Source: an uncultured Paracoccaceae bacterium
Lineage (GTDB): Bacteria > Pseudomonadota > Alphaproteobacteria > Rhodobacterales > Rhodobacteraceae
NCBI GenBank assembly: GCA_947488605.1
Contig: CANKZJ010000001.1
Span: 682,001 to 746,000 of the forward strand
Length of the DNA: 64,000 nt
Direction of reading: 5' to 3'
Within the stretch, counting starts at the first letter, position 1; the number at the start of each line of letters is the position of its first letter. Made by a program: the position numbers and the translations under genes. The notes beneath the pieces are model-generated. The model was not told the DNA's origin. It did not search any database and saw only the letters and a list, made by a program, of their open reading frames with translations. This document shows, one piece after another, positions 42,978-52,100 of this stretch.

Positions 42978-44936
42978 ATGGCCAATGACCTCCTCTCCGG
43001 GGCCTCCCCCGACGACTATAATGCCTCCTCCATCGAAGTACTGGAGGATATGGAGCACGTACGCCTGCGCCCCGGCATGTATATCGGGGGCAAGGACGAG
43101 CGGTCCTTGCACCACATGGTTGCCGAAATCATCGACAATTCGATGGACGAAGCGGTCGCAGGGCACGCCACATGGATCGAGGTCGAACTACACGACAACG
43201 GACATGTCACCGTGCGCGACAACGGGCGGGGCATCCCGACGGACGCACACCCCAAGCACCCCGAAAAATCAGCGCTCGAAATCATCTTTTGCACGCTAAA
43301 CGCCGGCGGCAAATTCTCGGGCGACAGTTATGAGACATCGGGTGGTTTGCACGGCGTCGGTTCGTCCGTTGTGAACGCCCTGTCAGACCATCTGCGGGTC
43401 GAGGTTGCGCGCAACAAAGAGCTGTTCATGATGGAGTTTTCGCGCGGCGTGCCACAAGCACCGCTGGCGAAAATCGGGGCCGCCCCTAACCGGCGCGGCA
43501 CGGCGGTCACCTTCCACCCTGATCCTGACATCTTTGGCGGGTTGACCTTGAAACCGCGCACGCTGTTCAAAATGGCACGGTCCAAGGCATATCTTTTTTC
43601 CGGCGTCGAAATCCGCTGGAAAACCGCGATAGACGATGGCGATACCCCGCTTGAGGCCACGTTCAAATTCCCCGGTGGCCTTGCCGATTACCTGTCTGAA
43701 ACGCTGGGCAGTGCAACCACCTATTCCGACAAACCCTTTGCGGGCTCCGTATCGTTCCAGGACAAATTCAACGTCCCCGGCAAAGTCGAATGGGCGATCA
43801 ACTGGACCCCCGCGCGCGACGGTTTTATCCAGTCCTATTGCAACACCGTGCCCACCCCCGAAGGTGGGACGCATGAGGCCGGGTTCTGGGCCGCGATCCT
43901 GAAAGGCATCAAAGCCTACGGCGAACGCGTGTCGAACAAAAAGGCCAGCACGATCACCCGCGAAGACCTGACAACAGGGGCCGGTGCGCTGGTATCGTGC
44001 TTCATCCGCGAACCCGAATTCGTGGGCCAAACCAAAGACCGTCTGGCCACGACTGACGCACAACGCATGGTCGATAACGCCGTGCGCGACCACTTTGACA
44101 ACTGGCTGGCCGCCGACACAAAATCCGCGGGCGCGATCCTTGATTTCCTTGTGCTACGGGCCGAAGAACGCCTGCGCCGCAAGCAAGAAAAAGAAACCGC
44201 ACGTAAATCTGCGACCAAGAAACTGCGCCTGCCCGGCAAGCTGACCGATTGCACGTCCAAAGACCGCGCCGGCACCGAACTGTTCATCGTCGAGGGCGAC
44301 TCGGCGGGCGGTTCCGGCAAAGGTGCGCGCAACCGCGTGAACCAAGCGCTGCTGCCGCTGAAGGGTAAAATTCTCAACGTATTGGGGGCTGCGTCATCCA
44401 AGCTGAACACCAACGCCGAGATTAACGATCTGTGCGAAGCTCTTGGCGTCGGCATGGGCACCAAATTCAACGTCGATGACCTGCGCTATGACAAGATCAT
44501 CATCATGACCGACGCCGACGTCGACGGGGCGCACATCGCATCGCTTTTGATGACATTCTTCTTCACGCAAATGCGGCCGTTGATCGACCAAGGACACCTC
44601 TATCTGGCCTGCCCGCCGCTTTACCGTCTGACGCAAGGGGCGCGCCGCGTCTATGTGGCGGACGATGCGGAAAAGGACGCGGTGATGGCCAAGGGCTTGG
44701 GCGGAAAGGGTAAAATCGACCTACAACGCTTCAAAGGCTTGGGCGAAATGGACGCCAAGGACCTGAAAGAAACAACAATGGACCCCAAAACCCGCAAGCT
44801 GATCCGCGTCACCGTGCAAGACGACGAGCCGGGGGATACAGCTGATTTGGTCGAACGTTTGATGGGGAAAAAGCCCGAACTGCGGTTCCAGTACATTCAG
44901 GAAAACGCGCGGTTTGTGGAGGAGTTGGATGTTTAG
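42978..44936 (+). CDS. parE: DNA topoisomerase IV subunit B
   Basis: 652 residues. The ATPase subunit of topoisomerase IV, which decatenates daughter chromosomes. Seen: the GHKL ATP site VAEIIDNSMDEAVAG near residue 48 and VRDNGRGIP near 77, then TSGGLHGVGSSVVNALS near 115, TOPRIM landmarks LFIVEGDSAGGSGKGARNR near 435 and IIIMTDADVDGAHIASLLM near 510, and QRFKGLGEMDAKDLKETTMD at the end. Full length. The stop overlaps the convergent DUF3800 gene by 4 bases. parC is not in the window. Confidence 0.97.
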   Translation: MANDLLSGASPDDYNASSIEVLEDMEHVRLRPGMYIGGKDERSLHHMVAEIIDNSMDEAVAGHATWIEVELHDNGHVTVRDNGRGIPTDAHPKHPEKSALEIIFCTLNAGGKFSGDSYETSGGLHGVGSSVVNALSDHLRVEVARNKELFMMEFSRGVPQAPLAKIGAAPNRRGTAVTFHPDPDIFGGLTLKPRTLFKMARSKAYLFSGVEIRWKTAIDDGDTPLEATFKFPGGLADYLSETLGSATTYSDKPFAGSVSFQDKFNVPGKVEWAINWTPARDGFIQSYCNTVPTPEGGTHEAGFWAAILKGIKAYGERVSNKKASTITREDLTTGAGALVSCFIREPEFVGQTKDRLATTDAQRMVDNAVRDHFDNWLAADTKSAGAILDFLVLRAEERLRRKQEKETARKSATKKLRLPGKLTDCTSKDRAGTELFIVEGDSAGGSGKGARNRVNQALLPLKGKILNVLGAASSKLNTNAEINDLCEALGVGMGTKFNVDDLRYDKIIIMTDADVDGAHIASLLMTFFFTQMRPLIDQGHLYLACPPLYRLTQGARRVYVADDAEKDAVMAKGLGGKGKIDLQRFKGLGEMDAKDLKETTMDPKTRKLIRVTVQDDEPGDTADLVERLMGKKPELRFQYIQENARFVEELDV

Positions 44937-45742
44937 GTTTTTCGAGGCGGTGGCATAGCCCGTAACCCTTGAAAAAGAGAAACAGTATCGCGGTCGAGCT
45001 TCAAATCCTCAACCTTGTGAATGCACTTGAGACCGCTTCCCATTACCCTACCTCGAGAGTCTGCTGCAAACTTTCGCGAAAGTTCCCGTAAGTAACGAGT
45101 TTCAACAATACTAAAATTATCAGGTGTCTTGTTAACGCAAGAATAAAGGGCGTATGAGACCAAATCTGCAAGTCGAAGTATATCTTCCTCATCTTTACTT
45201 CGCTTGGTAATCGCGAATGGGTTGATTGCTCCAAGAGCATTTGACTGAGGATAAATAGGGTTTTTCTTAACCTTAGAAATATAGCGGATCATCTTATCAT
45301 AATCATGATTGCGCTCCTCAAATACGATTTGAGGATCTACTAAATTGCTGTCGACACTTGATAAGTACCGCCCAACCAATTCCAGTAGGTATTTGGTGCA
45401 CTTGTTATAGAACTTGTGTGGGTCCCAATCGATTTGTTGGGCGTAGTCATCCATCGTTGGCTTATACGAGATAACACCAAAAAAACGAGCGTTTAGCTTT
45501 ATGGCTTCTTTGCAGAAATGGAGCCGTTGGCTATGATTTAGATCAGTGGCATGACGCCATTTCTTCGACTTTCCAAAGTCCTTTTGCAAACGATCGAGCA
45601 ACTGCCGCGCCGCAATCTGCCCTGCCGGTTGCAACACTACTGCACTCATCGTCAGATATGGGCTAGAACCGCCGCCTTCCGGTGATCGAATTTTGGTAAA
45701 GCCAGTATCACCGCTTTCATCAATGTAAACTATGCAGCTCAT
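44933..45742 (-). CDS. DUF3800 domain protein
   Basis: 269 residues. Seen: the family start MSCIVYIDESGDTGFTKIRS with the acidic DES metal-type motif at residues 8-10, a middle with SYKPTMDDYAQQIDWDPHKF, VFEERNHDYDKMIRYI near 145, and ILRLADLVSYALYSCVNK near 205, a second acidic cluster as in RNase-H-like folds. DUF3800 proteins are common in accessory and defence-associated loci; function is unproven. The gene is visibly AT-richer than parE and overlaps its stop by 4 bases, suggesting acquisition. Confidence 0.82.
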   Translation of the reverse strand: MSCIVYIDESGDTGFTKIRSPEGGGSSPYLTMSAVVLQPAGQIAARQLLDRLQKDFGKSKKWRHATDLNHSQRLHFCKEAIKLNARFFGVISYKPTMDDYAQQIDWDPHKFYNKCTKYLLELVGRYLSSVDSNLVDPQIVFEERNHDYDKMIRYISKVKKNPIYPQSNALGAINPFAITKRSKDEEDILRLADLVSYALYSCVNKTPDNFSIVETRYLRELSRKFAADSRGRVMGSGLKCIHKVEDLKLDRDTVSLFQGLRAMPPPRKT

Positions 45743-46046
45743 CGTTGAGCGTCCTCATCAAATAGATAGAGTTAGGCATTTGCCGTCAGCAACCAAACTA
45801 TTTTCACCTGAGGAGTTTCAAAAAAATCATTCACACAATATGGACGATTCGCCCGTTCAGTACCAGCAAGCCTTAGGATAGGTGCTCGCACCAATCTTAC
45901 CCGACATTTGGCTAACGCCTTGATCCTCATCACCCCGTAGGTCGGGGTTCTCCCCGACGCACACCCGTACATACGCCGTGTGTACAGCTTGTGTACGCAA
46001 AACACACACCCCTTTCCCTAGCGTCACGCAGCCCTATCTAACTTCC
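45743..46046. other. 304-base region between DUF3800 and the DUF1194 gene
   Basis: No gene seen; the frames have no support. It should carry the promoters of both neighbours. A direct repeat GTGTAC-N5-GTGTAC occurs at 45980-45996, just before the plus-strand gene. Confidence 0.5.
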
Positions 46047-46769
46047 ATGCGCCACTTCATCCTCGCTCTTTTCCTCGCCTCGCCCCTCGCCGCACAAGAG
46101 GTCGAAACCGACCTCGAACTCGTCCTGCTCGCCGACGCCTCCGGCTCAATCGACGCGGATGAGTTGCTGTTCCAACGCCAATCCTACGCCATCGCGATCA
46201 CTGATCCGGCGGTGGTTTCGGCGATTGAAAACACGCTCTATGGCTCCATCGCGGTCACCTATGTCGAGTGGGCGCAAACCCAAGCCACGGTCGTGGATTG
46301 GACCATCATCGCAGACATGGAAAGTGCGACCCGTTTCGCCGAGGCCCTGATCGGACCACCGCGCCAAGCGACCGGGCGCAACGCCATCGGGTCGGCGTTG
46401 CTTTACGGTAAAGACCAGATAGAAGGTAATGATATCAGAGGCTTCCGCCGCGTCATCGACTTTTCCGGCGACACGATGGGCAACAGCTATGGACCACCCA
46501 TCACAGTGGCAAGGGATGAGGTCGTAGCCGCTGGCATCACCATCAACGCCCTACCGATCCTGCGCAACGAGAGCTTCCAGAACTTCGATCTGCCCGCCGC
46601 CTACGAGGCCAATATCATCGGTGGCCCCAACGCCTTTGTCATGCCCGCGCAATCGGGACCAGAGTTCACGGATGCCGTGCGCCGCAAGCTGATATTGGAA
46701 ATCGCAGGAACCACGCCGCAAACGCAGTTCGCCTCACTCCTGCTGGAGAGCCTCGAGGTAGGCGAGTAG
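46047..46769 (+). CDS. DUF1194 / VWA-like secreted protein, distant copy 4
   Basis: 240 residues from ATG 46047. Seen: a signal peptide (MRHFILALFLASPLAAQE), LELVLLADASGSIDADELLF with a MIDAS-type DASGS, GRNAIGSALLYGKDQIEGND, RRVIDFSGDTMGNSYGPP and NIIGGPNAFVMPAQ. It shares the DUF1194 landmarks with the array at 16.8-18.9 kb but is clearly more diverged and lacks their N-terminal Cys. Its last 36 bases overlap the convergent cytochrome gene, whose partner genes lie on the other strand. Confidence 0.85.
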   Translation: MRHFILALFLASPLAAQEVETDLELVLLADASGSIDADELLFQRQSYAIAITDPAVVSAIENTLYGSIAVTYVEWAQTQATVVDWTIIADMESATRFAEALIGPPRQATGRNAIGSALLYGKDQIEGNDIRGFRRVIDFSGDTMGNSYGPPITVARDEVVAAGITINALPILRNESFQNFDLPAAYEANIIGGPNAFVMPAQSGPEFTDAVRRKLILEIAGTTPQTQFASLLLESLEVGE

Positions 46770-47129
46770 GTCAACAATCGGCTGCGAGGTCATGATGGGC
46801 TGCCCGGTCTCGGCCTTGGTGGCCACATCGGTGCCCTCAAAGAAATCCCCATACACCGGCATCATACTGCCGTGACTGACCAGCGGATCGCGCCCGTCAA
46901 TTCGCATCACCACGCGGGCTGTTGGGAAGACGCCATCGTTGCGCGCGGCCAGCGCCGTTAGGTCGGGCGGTGCGATGACCAAAGACGGTGACATGGGCCC
47001 ATTTCCGGCCGCACTATTGCCATGGCAGGTCGCGCAATAAAAGCCGAACAACGCCTCGCCCTGTGCAGCATCCTGCGCCACAACAGGGGCTGCCAGCCCA
47101 AACGCCATAACCAAAGGGAGCATTCGCAT
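46734..47129 (-). CDS. c-type cytochrome, soluble
   Basis: 131 residues. Seen: a signal peptide (MRMLPLVMAFGLAAPVVAQ), the haem motif CATCH at residues 32-36 and an axial Met in HGSMMPVYG at about 90, i.e. a class I mono-haem cytochrome in the periplasm. APPDLTALAARNDGVFPT is shared with the cytochrome at 47943. It carries electrons for an unidentified oxidase or dehydrogenase. AGGAGAACG lies upstream of its start. Confidence 0.9.
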   Translation of the reverse strand: MRMLPLVMAFGLAAPVVAQDAAQGEALFGFYCATCHGNSAAGNGPMSPSLVIAPPDLTALAARNDGVFPTARVVMRIDGRDPLVSHGSMMPVYGDFFEGTDVATKAETGQPIMTSQPIVDLLAYLEALQQE

Positions 47130-47204
47130 TACGTTCTCCTTTATCTGGAATAAAGGTAGGATAGGTCTAGGAATACGTCCGCGCGTTGATGCAAATCAAT
47201 GGTA

Positions 47205-47846
47205 CTAGCGCAGGCTCAGATTGCCAATCGCAGCCCGAATAACGCTATCGGTATCATCACTGTCACCGGAAACGGCCAACCCAACCAGCGCACCTTTTTC
47301 ATTGCCAAAGGCACGGGCGTAATCGGCCGCTAAATCAACGCTTTCGCTGAAAGACCCGGTGCCAGCTTGGCGCAGTGCAATTGTCACACCTTGCCCCTGC
47401 GGGCCGTAGGGCGACGGGATGACCTGACCGCGACTGTGGTTGCCGCCCCACGCGTATTGCATAATGCGGACGTCATCATTGCCCAGCAGACTGCGGATGT
47501 TGGCACCCTCCAGACCGGGCGCGAGGTTTTCAGGCACGAACACAAAGTAAAGCGAGATATTGCGGTCATCGCCGCCTTTGCGGCTCAGGTCAGTGGCAGG
47601 CACGGATTGATCTACGGTCCAACTCCACGCTGCACCGGACTTATCCCAATTTGCGCGATCAACGCGGGTCCAGGCGATAGAAACGGACCCTTCGGAAACC
47701 AACCCGAGGTTTTGCCCGAAATTATAATCATTTGAACTAAACAGCGACAAACGCTGCTCTTGCCAGCCATTGGCAAAGCTGACGGGTCCCGCACTGGCGC
47801 TGATGGCGGTCGTAAGGGCAAGAACGGTGGATAATAAAAGTCGCAT
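47205..47846 (-). CDS. DUF3047 family secreted protein
   Basis: 213 residues with a signal peptide (MRLLLSTVLALTTAISASAG). Seen: SFANGWQEQRLSLFSSNDYNFGQNLGLVSEGSV near the start and ISLYFVFVPENLAPGLE near 100, followed by IMQYAWGGNHSRGQVIPSPY; a DUF3047-like jelly-roll pattern. It is periplasmic. It lies between two related c-type cytochromes on the same strand, so it may form part of the same electron-transfer context, though no redox site is visible. Confidence 0.75.
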   Translation of the reverse strand: MRLLLSTVLALTTAISASAGPVSFANGWQEQRLSLFSSNDYNFGQNLGLVSEGSVSIAWTRVDRANWDKSGAAWSWTVDQSVPATDLSRKGGDDRNISLYFVFVPENLAPGLEGANIRSLLGNDDVRIMQYAWGGNHSRGQVIPSPYGPQGQGVTIALRQAGTGSFSESVDLAADYARAFGNEKGALVGLAVSGDSDDTDSVIRAAIGNLSLR

Positions 47847-47942
47847 GAAAGCATCCTTTGTGAGCGGTTGACCAAGTTCCTACCGCAATGCGCGGGCTAC
47901 GAAACCATTCAACTGCGGATTTCACGCGAATGTCAGGCTTGG

Positions 47943-48326
47943 TTACTGCTGGATACTTTCCAGATATTGCGTCAGCAGCAGCAATTGCATGGGCACAGGT
48001 GTTCCAAGACCGTCATTTTCAACGATCACTGTTTCACCCAAGTCACCTGCGCCAAACTCTGGCATTGCAGCGCTAAAGTGCGCGCCCCGATCAAGGCCAT
48101 CAATCGTGCTCATGACCTGATCGGTTGGGAAAACGCCGCCATTGCGTGCAGCGATTGTCGTCAGGTCAGGCGGAGCAACCGCAAGATCGCGCGCCGCAGC
48201 ACCACCGCCCATGCCATTGGGTCCATGGCAACTGGCACAGTTTTCCAAGAATGCCGTCCGCCCGTCGACGGGCTCTTCTACGCAGGCGGCTAATCCGAAA
48301 GCTGCGAGGATCAATATGTAGCGCAT
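47943..48326 (-). CDS. c-type cytochrome, lipoprotein
   Basis: 127 residues. Seen: a lipoprotein signal MRYILILAAFGLAAC (lipobox LAAC, Cys15), the haem motif CASCH at residues 30-34, and an axial Met in HFSAAMPEFG near 88. It shares APPDLTTIAARNGGVFPTDQ with the cytochrome at 46734, indicating paralogy. It would be membrane-anchored on the periplasmic side. It is first of the three-gene set on this strand. Confidence 0.9.
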   Translation of the reverse strand: MRYILILAAFGLAACVEEPVDGRTAFLENCASCHGPNGMGGGAAARDLAVAPPDLTTIAARNGGVFPTDQVMSTIDGLDRGAHFSAAMPEFGAGDLGETVIVENDGLGTPVPMQLLLLTQYLESIQQ

Positions 48327-48407
48327 GTTGCTGTGCCTCCATTTGTTTTCATCAGGCTAGCAAAGCTGCGGCCATCCCACCATGACCCAAATCAACAGAT
48401 AGCGGGT

Positions 48408-49382
48408 TTACGCGGCCAGCTTTTGCACCAAAGCCCAAAGCGCATCCGGCACATCAACTTCGGTCATGACATGCCTGTCTGCTCCGGGGATACGCGCGCC
48501 TTCTTGGGCGGCAACCGCCTCTGCGATCCGCGCAAACCTGTTACCGAAATCTGCGTGATAGGTGCCGGGGTCCATCAAGATATAGAACTGCCCAAGATCA
48601 TGAGGCTTCCCATCGGCCAGTTTAAGCCCGGCCACATCAAGCGAATTCACTGACCCCGTCATACCTGCTGCAAGCAATTCTGCCATCAGGCCAAATCCCC
48701 AACCCTTGTAGCCGCCCGCACTGACCAATGCTCCTTTGAGGGCAGCCTCTGGATCTGTCGTCGGCTTGCCATCTTCATCGACGGCCCAACCAAGCGGAAT
48801 TCTCTCGCCCGCGGCCTTGGCCATTGTGATTTTGCCCAGCGCCACGGCGGAGGTTGAGAAGTCAAAATGCAGCGCGGGTGTATCTTCGCCCGGTACGGTC
48901 ATAGCAATCGGATTGGTGCCGATGACACGCTTGTTGCCACCGGGAGGTGCGACGACAGGTGATGCGTTCGTAAAACCGATCCCGATCAGGCCAGCAGCCG
49001 CGATCTGTTCCGTAAAGAAACCCAGCGATGTACAGGTATGCGCATGCGCCACAGCCAACGTCGCAACCCCATTCTCAAGTGCGGCAGCGACGGCCTCGGG
49101 CAAGGCTGCGGTAAAGGCCGGTTGCGCAAACCCGAACTTCGCGTCAGCCAATACGGCACTTGGGCGTGGGCGTGTCACCTGTGGCGTCACGGTGCCGTTC
49201 ACGCGTCCAGACGCCAGTTGTGTGCAGTAGCTGTCGAGGTAGTAAAGCCCGCAAATCACATTGCCCAAAGCTTCTGCGCGGGCGACAGCTTTTGCGACTT
49301 CTGAGGCCTGCATCTCGCCTGCGCCATGCGCCAAAAGGGCAGCGTGACTTTGCGCTTCGATCTCGGTGACCGTGATTTTCAT
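48408..49382 (-). CDS. Ldh-family NAD(P)-dependent malate/lactate-type dehydrogenase
   Basis: 324 residues. Seen: the type-2 malate/L-lactate dehydrogenase fold (NTD-binding rather than Rossmann): [19 protein letters not shown] near 45, [20 protein letters not shown] near 115, [19 protein letters not shown] near 143 and [19 protein letters not shown] near 220. Substrate may be malate, lactate, sulfolactate or an imine; not determinable. It overlaps lolD by 4 bases. Confidence 0.88.
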   Translation of the reverse strand: MKITVTEIEAQSHAALLAHGAGEMQASEVAKAVARAEALGNVICGLYYLDSYCTQLASGRVNGTVTPQVTRPRPSAVLADAKFGFAQPAFTAALPEAVAAALENGVATLAVAHAHTCTSLGFFTEQIAAAGLIGIGFTNASPVVAPPGGNKRVIGTNPIAMTVPGEDTPALHFDFSTSAVALGKITMAKAAGERIPLGWAVDEDGKPTTDPEAALKGALVSAGGYKGWGFGLMAELLAAGMTGSVNSLDVAGLKLADGKPHDLGQFYILMDPGTYHADFGNRFARIAEAVAAQEGARIPGADRHVMTEVDVPDALWALVQKLAA

Positions 49383-50062
49383 AGTGTCTCCAATGTGCCG
49401 CCGCTCAGGCGAACCTGCCGATCCATACGTGCCGCAAGTTCTAGATTGTGGGTCGCAATGACCGCCGCCAAACCTGTGTCCCGCACCAGCCCCATAAGTG
49501 TGTCAAAGACACGGTCAGAGGTGTCAGGATCCAGATTGCCTGTCGGCTCGTCTGCCAGCAGTAAAGACGGTTCATTTGCCAAGGCACGACAGAAAGCGAC
49601 ACGTTGTTGCTCGCCCCCTGACAACGCTGCGGGCCTGTGTGATGCACGCTCGGCAATGCCGACACGGTCCAACAATGCCATTGCCCGGGTCTGCGCGGCG
49701 GCATCTGGGACACCGTTCGCCAATTGAGGAAGGACGATATTTTCGACGGCGCTAAACTCGGGCAACAGATGGTGAAACTGATAGATAAAGCCAACGGTGG
49801 AGCGGCGTACCGCTGTACGCTTGCGATCCGACAGTTTCGACATGTCCACACCTGCAATGTTCACGGCACCTGTGTCAGGCGTATCCAGTAGACCTGCAAT
49901 ATGCAGTAGCGTCGATTTACCCGCACCCGATGGGGCGACCAGTGCGACAACTTCGCCGGGTTTCACATCAAGTGACACGCCTTGCAAGACCCGCACTTCG
50001 TTCGGCTTGCCTGCATTGTAGGACTTCGTAAGGTCCGTGACGGACAGCGTGTGATCACTCAT
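49379..50062 (-). CDS. lolD: LolD-type lipoprotein-release ABC ATPase
   Basis: 227 residues from ATG 50060-50062 ([16 protein letters not shown]). ATPase of LolCDE, which frees outer-membrane lipoproteins for LolA. Seen: Walker [16 protein letters not shown] near 40 (Ala for the usual first Gly), the Q-loop [18 protein letters not shown] near 92, the signature [20 protein letters not shown] near 143 and Walker [13 protein letters not shown]. It overlaps its permease by 8 bases. Confidence 0.92.
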   Translation of the reverse strand: MSDHTLSVTDLTKSYNAGKPNEVRVLQGVSLDVKPGEVVALVAPSGAGKSTLLHIAGLLDTPDTGAVNIAGVDMSKLSDRKRTAVRRSTVGFIYQFHHLLPEFSAVENIVLPQLANGVPDAAAQTRAMALLDRVGIAERASHRPAALSGGEQQRVAFCRALANEPSLLLADEPTGNLDPDTSDRVFDTLMGLVRDTGLAAVIATHNLELAARMDRQVRLSGGTLETL

Positions 50063-51320
50063 AGCGCAGCGCCTCAACAGGGTTCATCCGGGCCGCGCGG
50101 CGTGCCGGGAAAATCGTGATGATCCATGACAGACCCAGCGACAATGACATCGCCTTGACCACATCGATGAAGCGGAGCTCTGCGGGAATGTTGTAGATCC
50201 CCCGGATCGACGGGTCCCACACACCACCGCCTGCAAAGTAATTCACAGCGCTAAAGATGGTATCAATGTAGATCGCAAAAAGGCACCCGAGGATAACGCC
50301 AAATGCCGTCCCGATCGTGCCGATGCCCGCGCCACAAATAAAGAAAATCCGCAGGATCGACCCTTCGGTCAGGCCCATCGTGCGCAAAATTCCCACATCG
50401 CGACCCTTGTTTTTCACCAGCATAATCAGGCCGCTGATAATGTTCATAGAGGCCACCAACACGAGGATCGACAAGATGATAAACATCACATTGTCCTCAA
50501 TCGTCAGCGCCCGCAGGAACCGCCCGACGCGATCTTGCCAGCTGTAGGCCCACATGCCGGGTCCAGCCGCGTTTGCGATATCTTGCTTGAGTTCCTCTGA
50601 ACGGTTGAGGTCATGAAGCCTGATTTCAAGTTCATCAGCGACGCCGTCGCGATTGAACACCGATTGCGCCACGTCAAACGGCAAATAGGCGCGCACTTCG
50701 TCGATCTGGAAACGCCCAGTCGAAAATATAAAGACCACATCGTAGGCATTGCGCCGCGTGGACGTGCCCATCGGCGTTGCCGCACCTGACCGCGTTGTGA
50801 TTTCAATACGGTCACCAATATCCAGGCCCAGATTTGAGGCCAGCGCAGAGCCAATCGCAATCCCGTTGGGCAGATCATCGATATTGCCCACCGTACGTTC
50901 GCTTTGCACGATAGCGTCAGACGCTTTGAGGTCGTCCAGCCGGATGCCGTAGATATCTGCCAAACCGATGCGGCCAGAGCCGGAAGCCATTGCTTGTCCG
51001 CGCACCAATGGCGCCACGGATTTCACGCCATCTACGGCGCGAATACTTTCTGCGGCCCCTTCAAAGTTCTCAATGACGCCGCGCGGCTGGACCACTGAAA
51101 CATGCGCGTTTGCGCCAGCGATTGTATCAATGAATTCCGCACGAAAACCCGAACGCACAGCCAGTGTCGCGATCAGCGCGAAAACAGCCAACGTGACCCC
51201 GATCAGGCTGATCCAAGTCATTGTACTGACGCCACCTTCGGCGCGTTTGGCGCGGATATAGCGCCAAGCGATCATCCACTCGAATTTTGCAAAGGGACGC
51301 GTGGTCCTCACCTCGGCCAT
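50055..51320 (-). CDS. lolC: LolC/LolE-type lipoprotein-release permease
   Basis: 421 residues. Seen: an N-terminal [20 protein letters not shown] and first membrane segment, a large periplasmic domain (residues about 50-270) and a C-terminal FtsX domain with three membrane segments ([38 protein letters not shown]). One permease gene with lolD implies a LolCE homodimer, common in alphaproteobacteria. Starts with AGGAGCAGAC upstream. Confidence 0.92.
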   Translation of the reverse strand: MAEVRTTRPFAKFEWMIAWRYIRAKRAEGGVSTMTWISLIGVTLAVFALIATLAVRSGFRAEFIDTIAGANAHVSVVQPRGVIENFEGAAESIRAVDGVKSVAPLVRGQAMASGSGRIGLADIYGIRLDDLKASDAIVQSERTVGNIDDLPNGIAIGSALASNLGLDIGDRIEITTRSGAATPMGTSTRRNAYDVVFIFSTGRFQIDEVRAYLPFDVAQSVFNRDGVADELEIRLHDLNRSEELKQDIANAAGPGMWAYSWQDRVGRFLRALTIEDNVMFIILSILVLVASMNIISGLIMLVKNKGRDVGILRTMGLTEGSILRIFFICGAGIGTIGTAFGVILGCLFAIYIDTIFSAVNYFAGGGVWDPSIRGIYNIPAELRFIDVVKAMSLSLGLSWIITIFPARRAARMNPVEALRYE

Positions 51321-51389
51321 GTCTGCTCCTGCTTGGCGTTTGCGCGCAACGTGGGGCGCATGGGTGCAATGGTCAAGCGCTGACCCGCG

Positions 51390-52100
51390 TCACCAGTGAT
51401 TTCCGGGGCTTTGAAACTGCGCAAGGTCCTGTCCAGCAGCCAATTTCTTGCCTGCGGCGGCCCATAGCAGACCACGGCGCAGCATCTCATGTGCGGGACC
51501 CGATGCGATAATGTCAGCCTGATGGCCCAATGCATTGTAATATACGCGCCCCAATCCCCAAGAGCGGGTCCATGCCACGGGCATATCCACCGGTCCGTTG
51601 GGTGTGTGGTACCAAGCGACAGTGTTAGTCCGCGTTGTTGCCAGAACTTTGTTCGCTTGATCGACGTGCAGATAATACTGCTCGGACCGAACATCAAAAT
51701 CCGGAATGTCTGCAACAAGCGGATCAACAGATATGATCTTGACCCAATACGCCACACCGTCGCCACCCGGATGCGCCACCCAATTGGCACCCGTCATGAA
51801 TTGCCAAAGTGGGCTGGCGCGAAACGCATCGCACATGCCGCCATGACACCCTGCCAACCCAGTGCCCCGCGCGACGGCCTCTGAGACATTTGTCGCCGCT
51901 TCCCGGCTCAAAGTGCCATCGGTCCAAATCGGCACAATCAGGTCGTAGGTTTGCAGCGCCTGAGCATCATCGAATACATCCAGCGTCTCGGACATCTGGG
52001 AACGAATGCCCGCATCATCCAGCATCGCTTTGAAAACGGCCGCCACTTTATCGGGCTCGTGCCCATCCCAGCCACCCCAAACGATCAAAGCGTTGGTCAC
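51390..52100 (-). CDS. ThuA-domain protein
   Basis: 236 residues. Seen: a ThuA/class I glutamine-amidotransferase-like fold: ALIVWGGWDGHEPDKVAAVF near the start, DLIVPIWTDGTLSREA near 55, GTGLAGCHGGMCDAFRAS near 80, EQYYLHVD near 145 and GRVYYNALGHQADII near 190. Originally linked to trehalose utilisation; here no sugar genes are near. It overlaps the upstream gene by 4 bases. Confidence 0.9.
   Translation of the reverse strand: MTNALIVWGGWDGHEPDKVAAVFKAMLDDAGIRSQMSETLDVFDDAQALQTYDLIVPIWTDGTLSREAATNVSEAVARGTGLAGCHGGMCDAFRASPLWQFMTGANWVAHPGGDGVAYWVKIISVDPLVADIPDFDVRSEQYYLHVDQANKVLATTRTNTVAWYHTPNGPVDMPVAWTRSWGLGRVYYNALGHQADIIASGPAHEMLRRGLLWAAAGKKLAAGQDLAQFQSPGNHW

Noticed and set aside
43383..44093. 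236-codon minus frame inside parE
   Set aside because: Shadow frame; parE is certain.
45772..46005. 77-codon minus frame before the DUF1194 gene
   Set aside because: No ribosome site and no recognisable domain; overlaps a promoter region.
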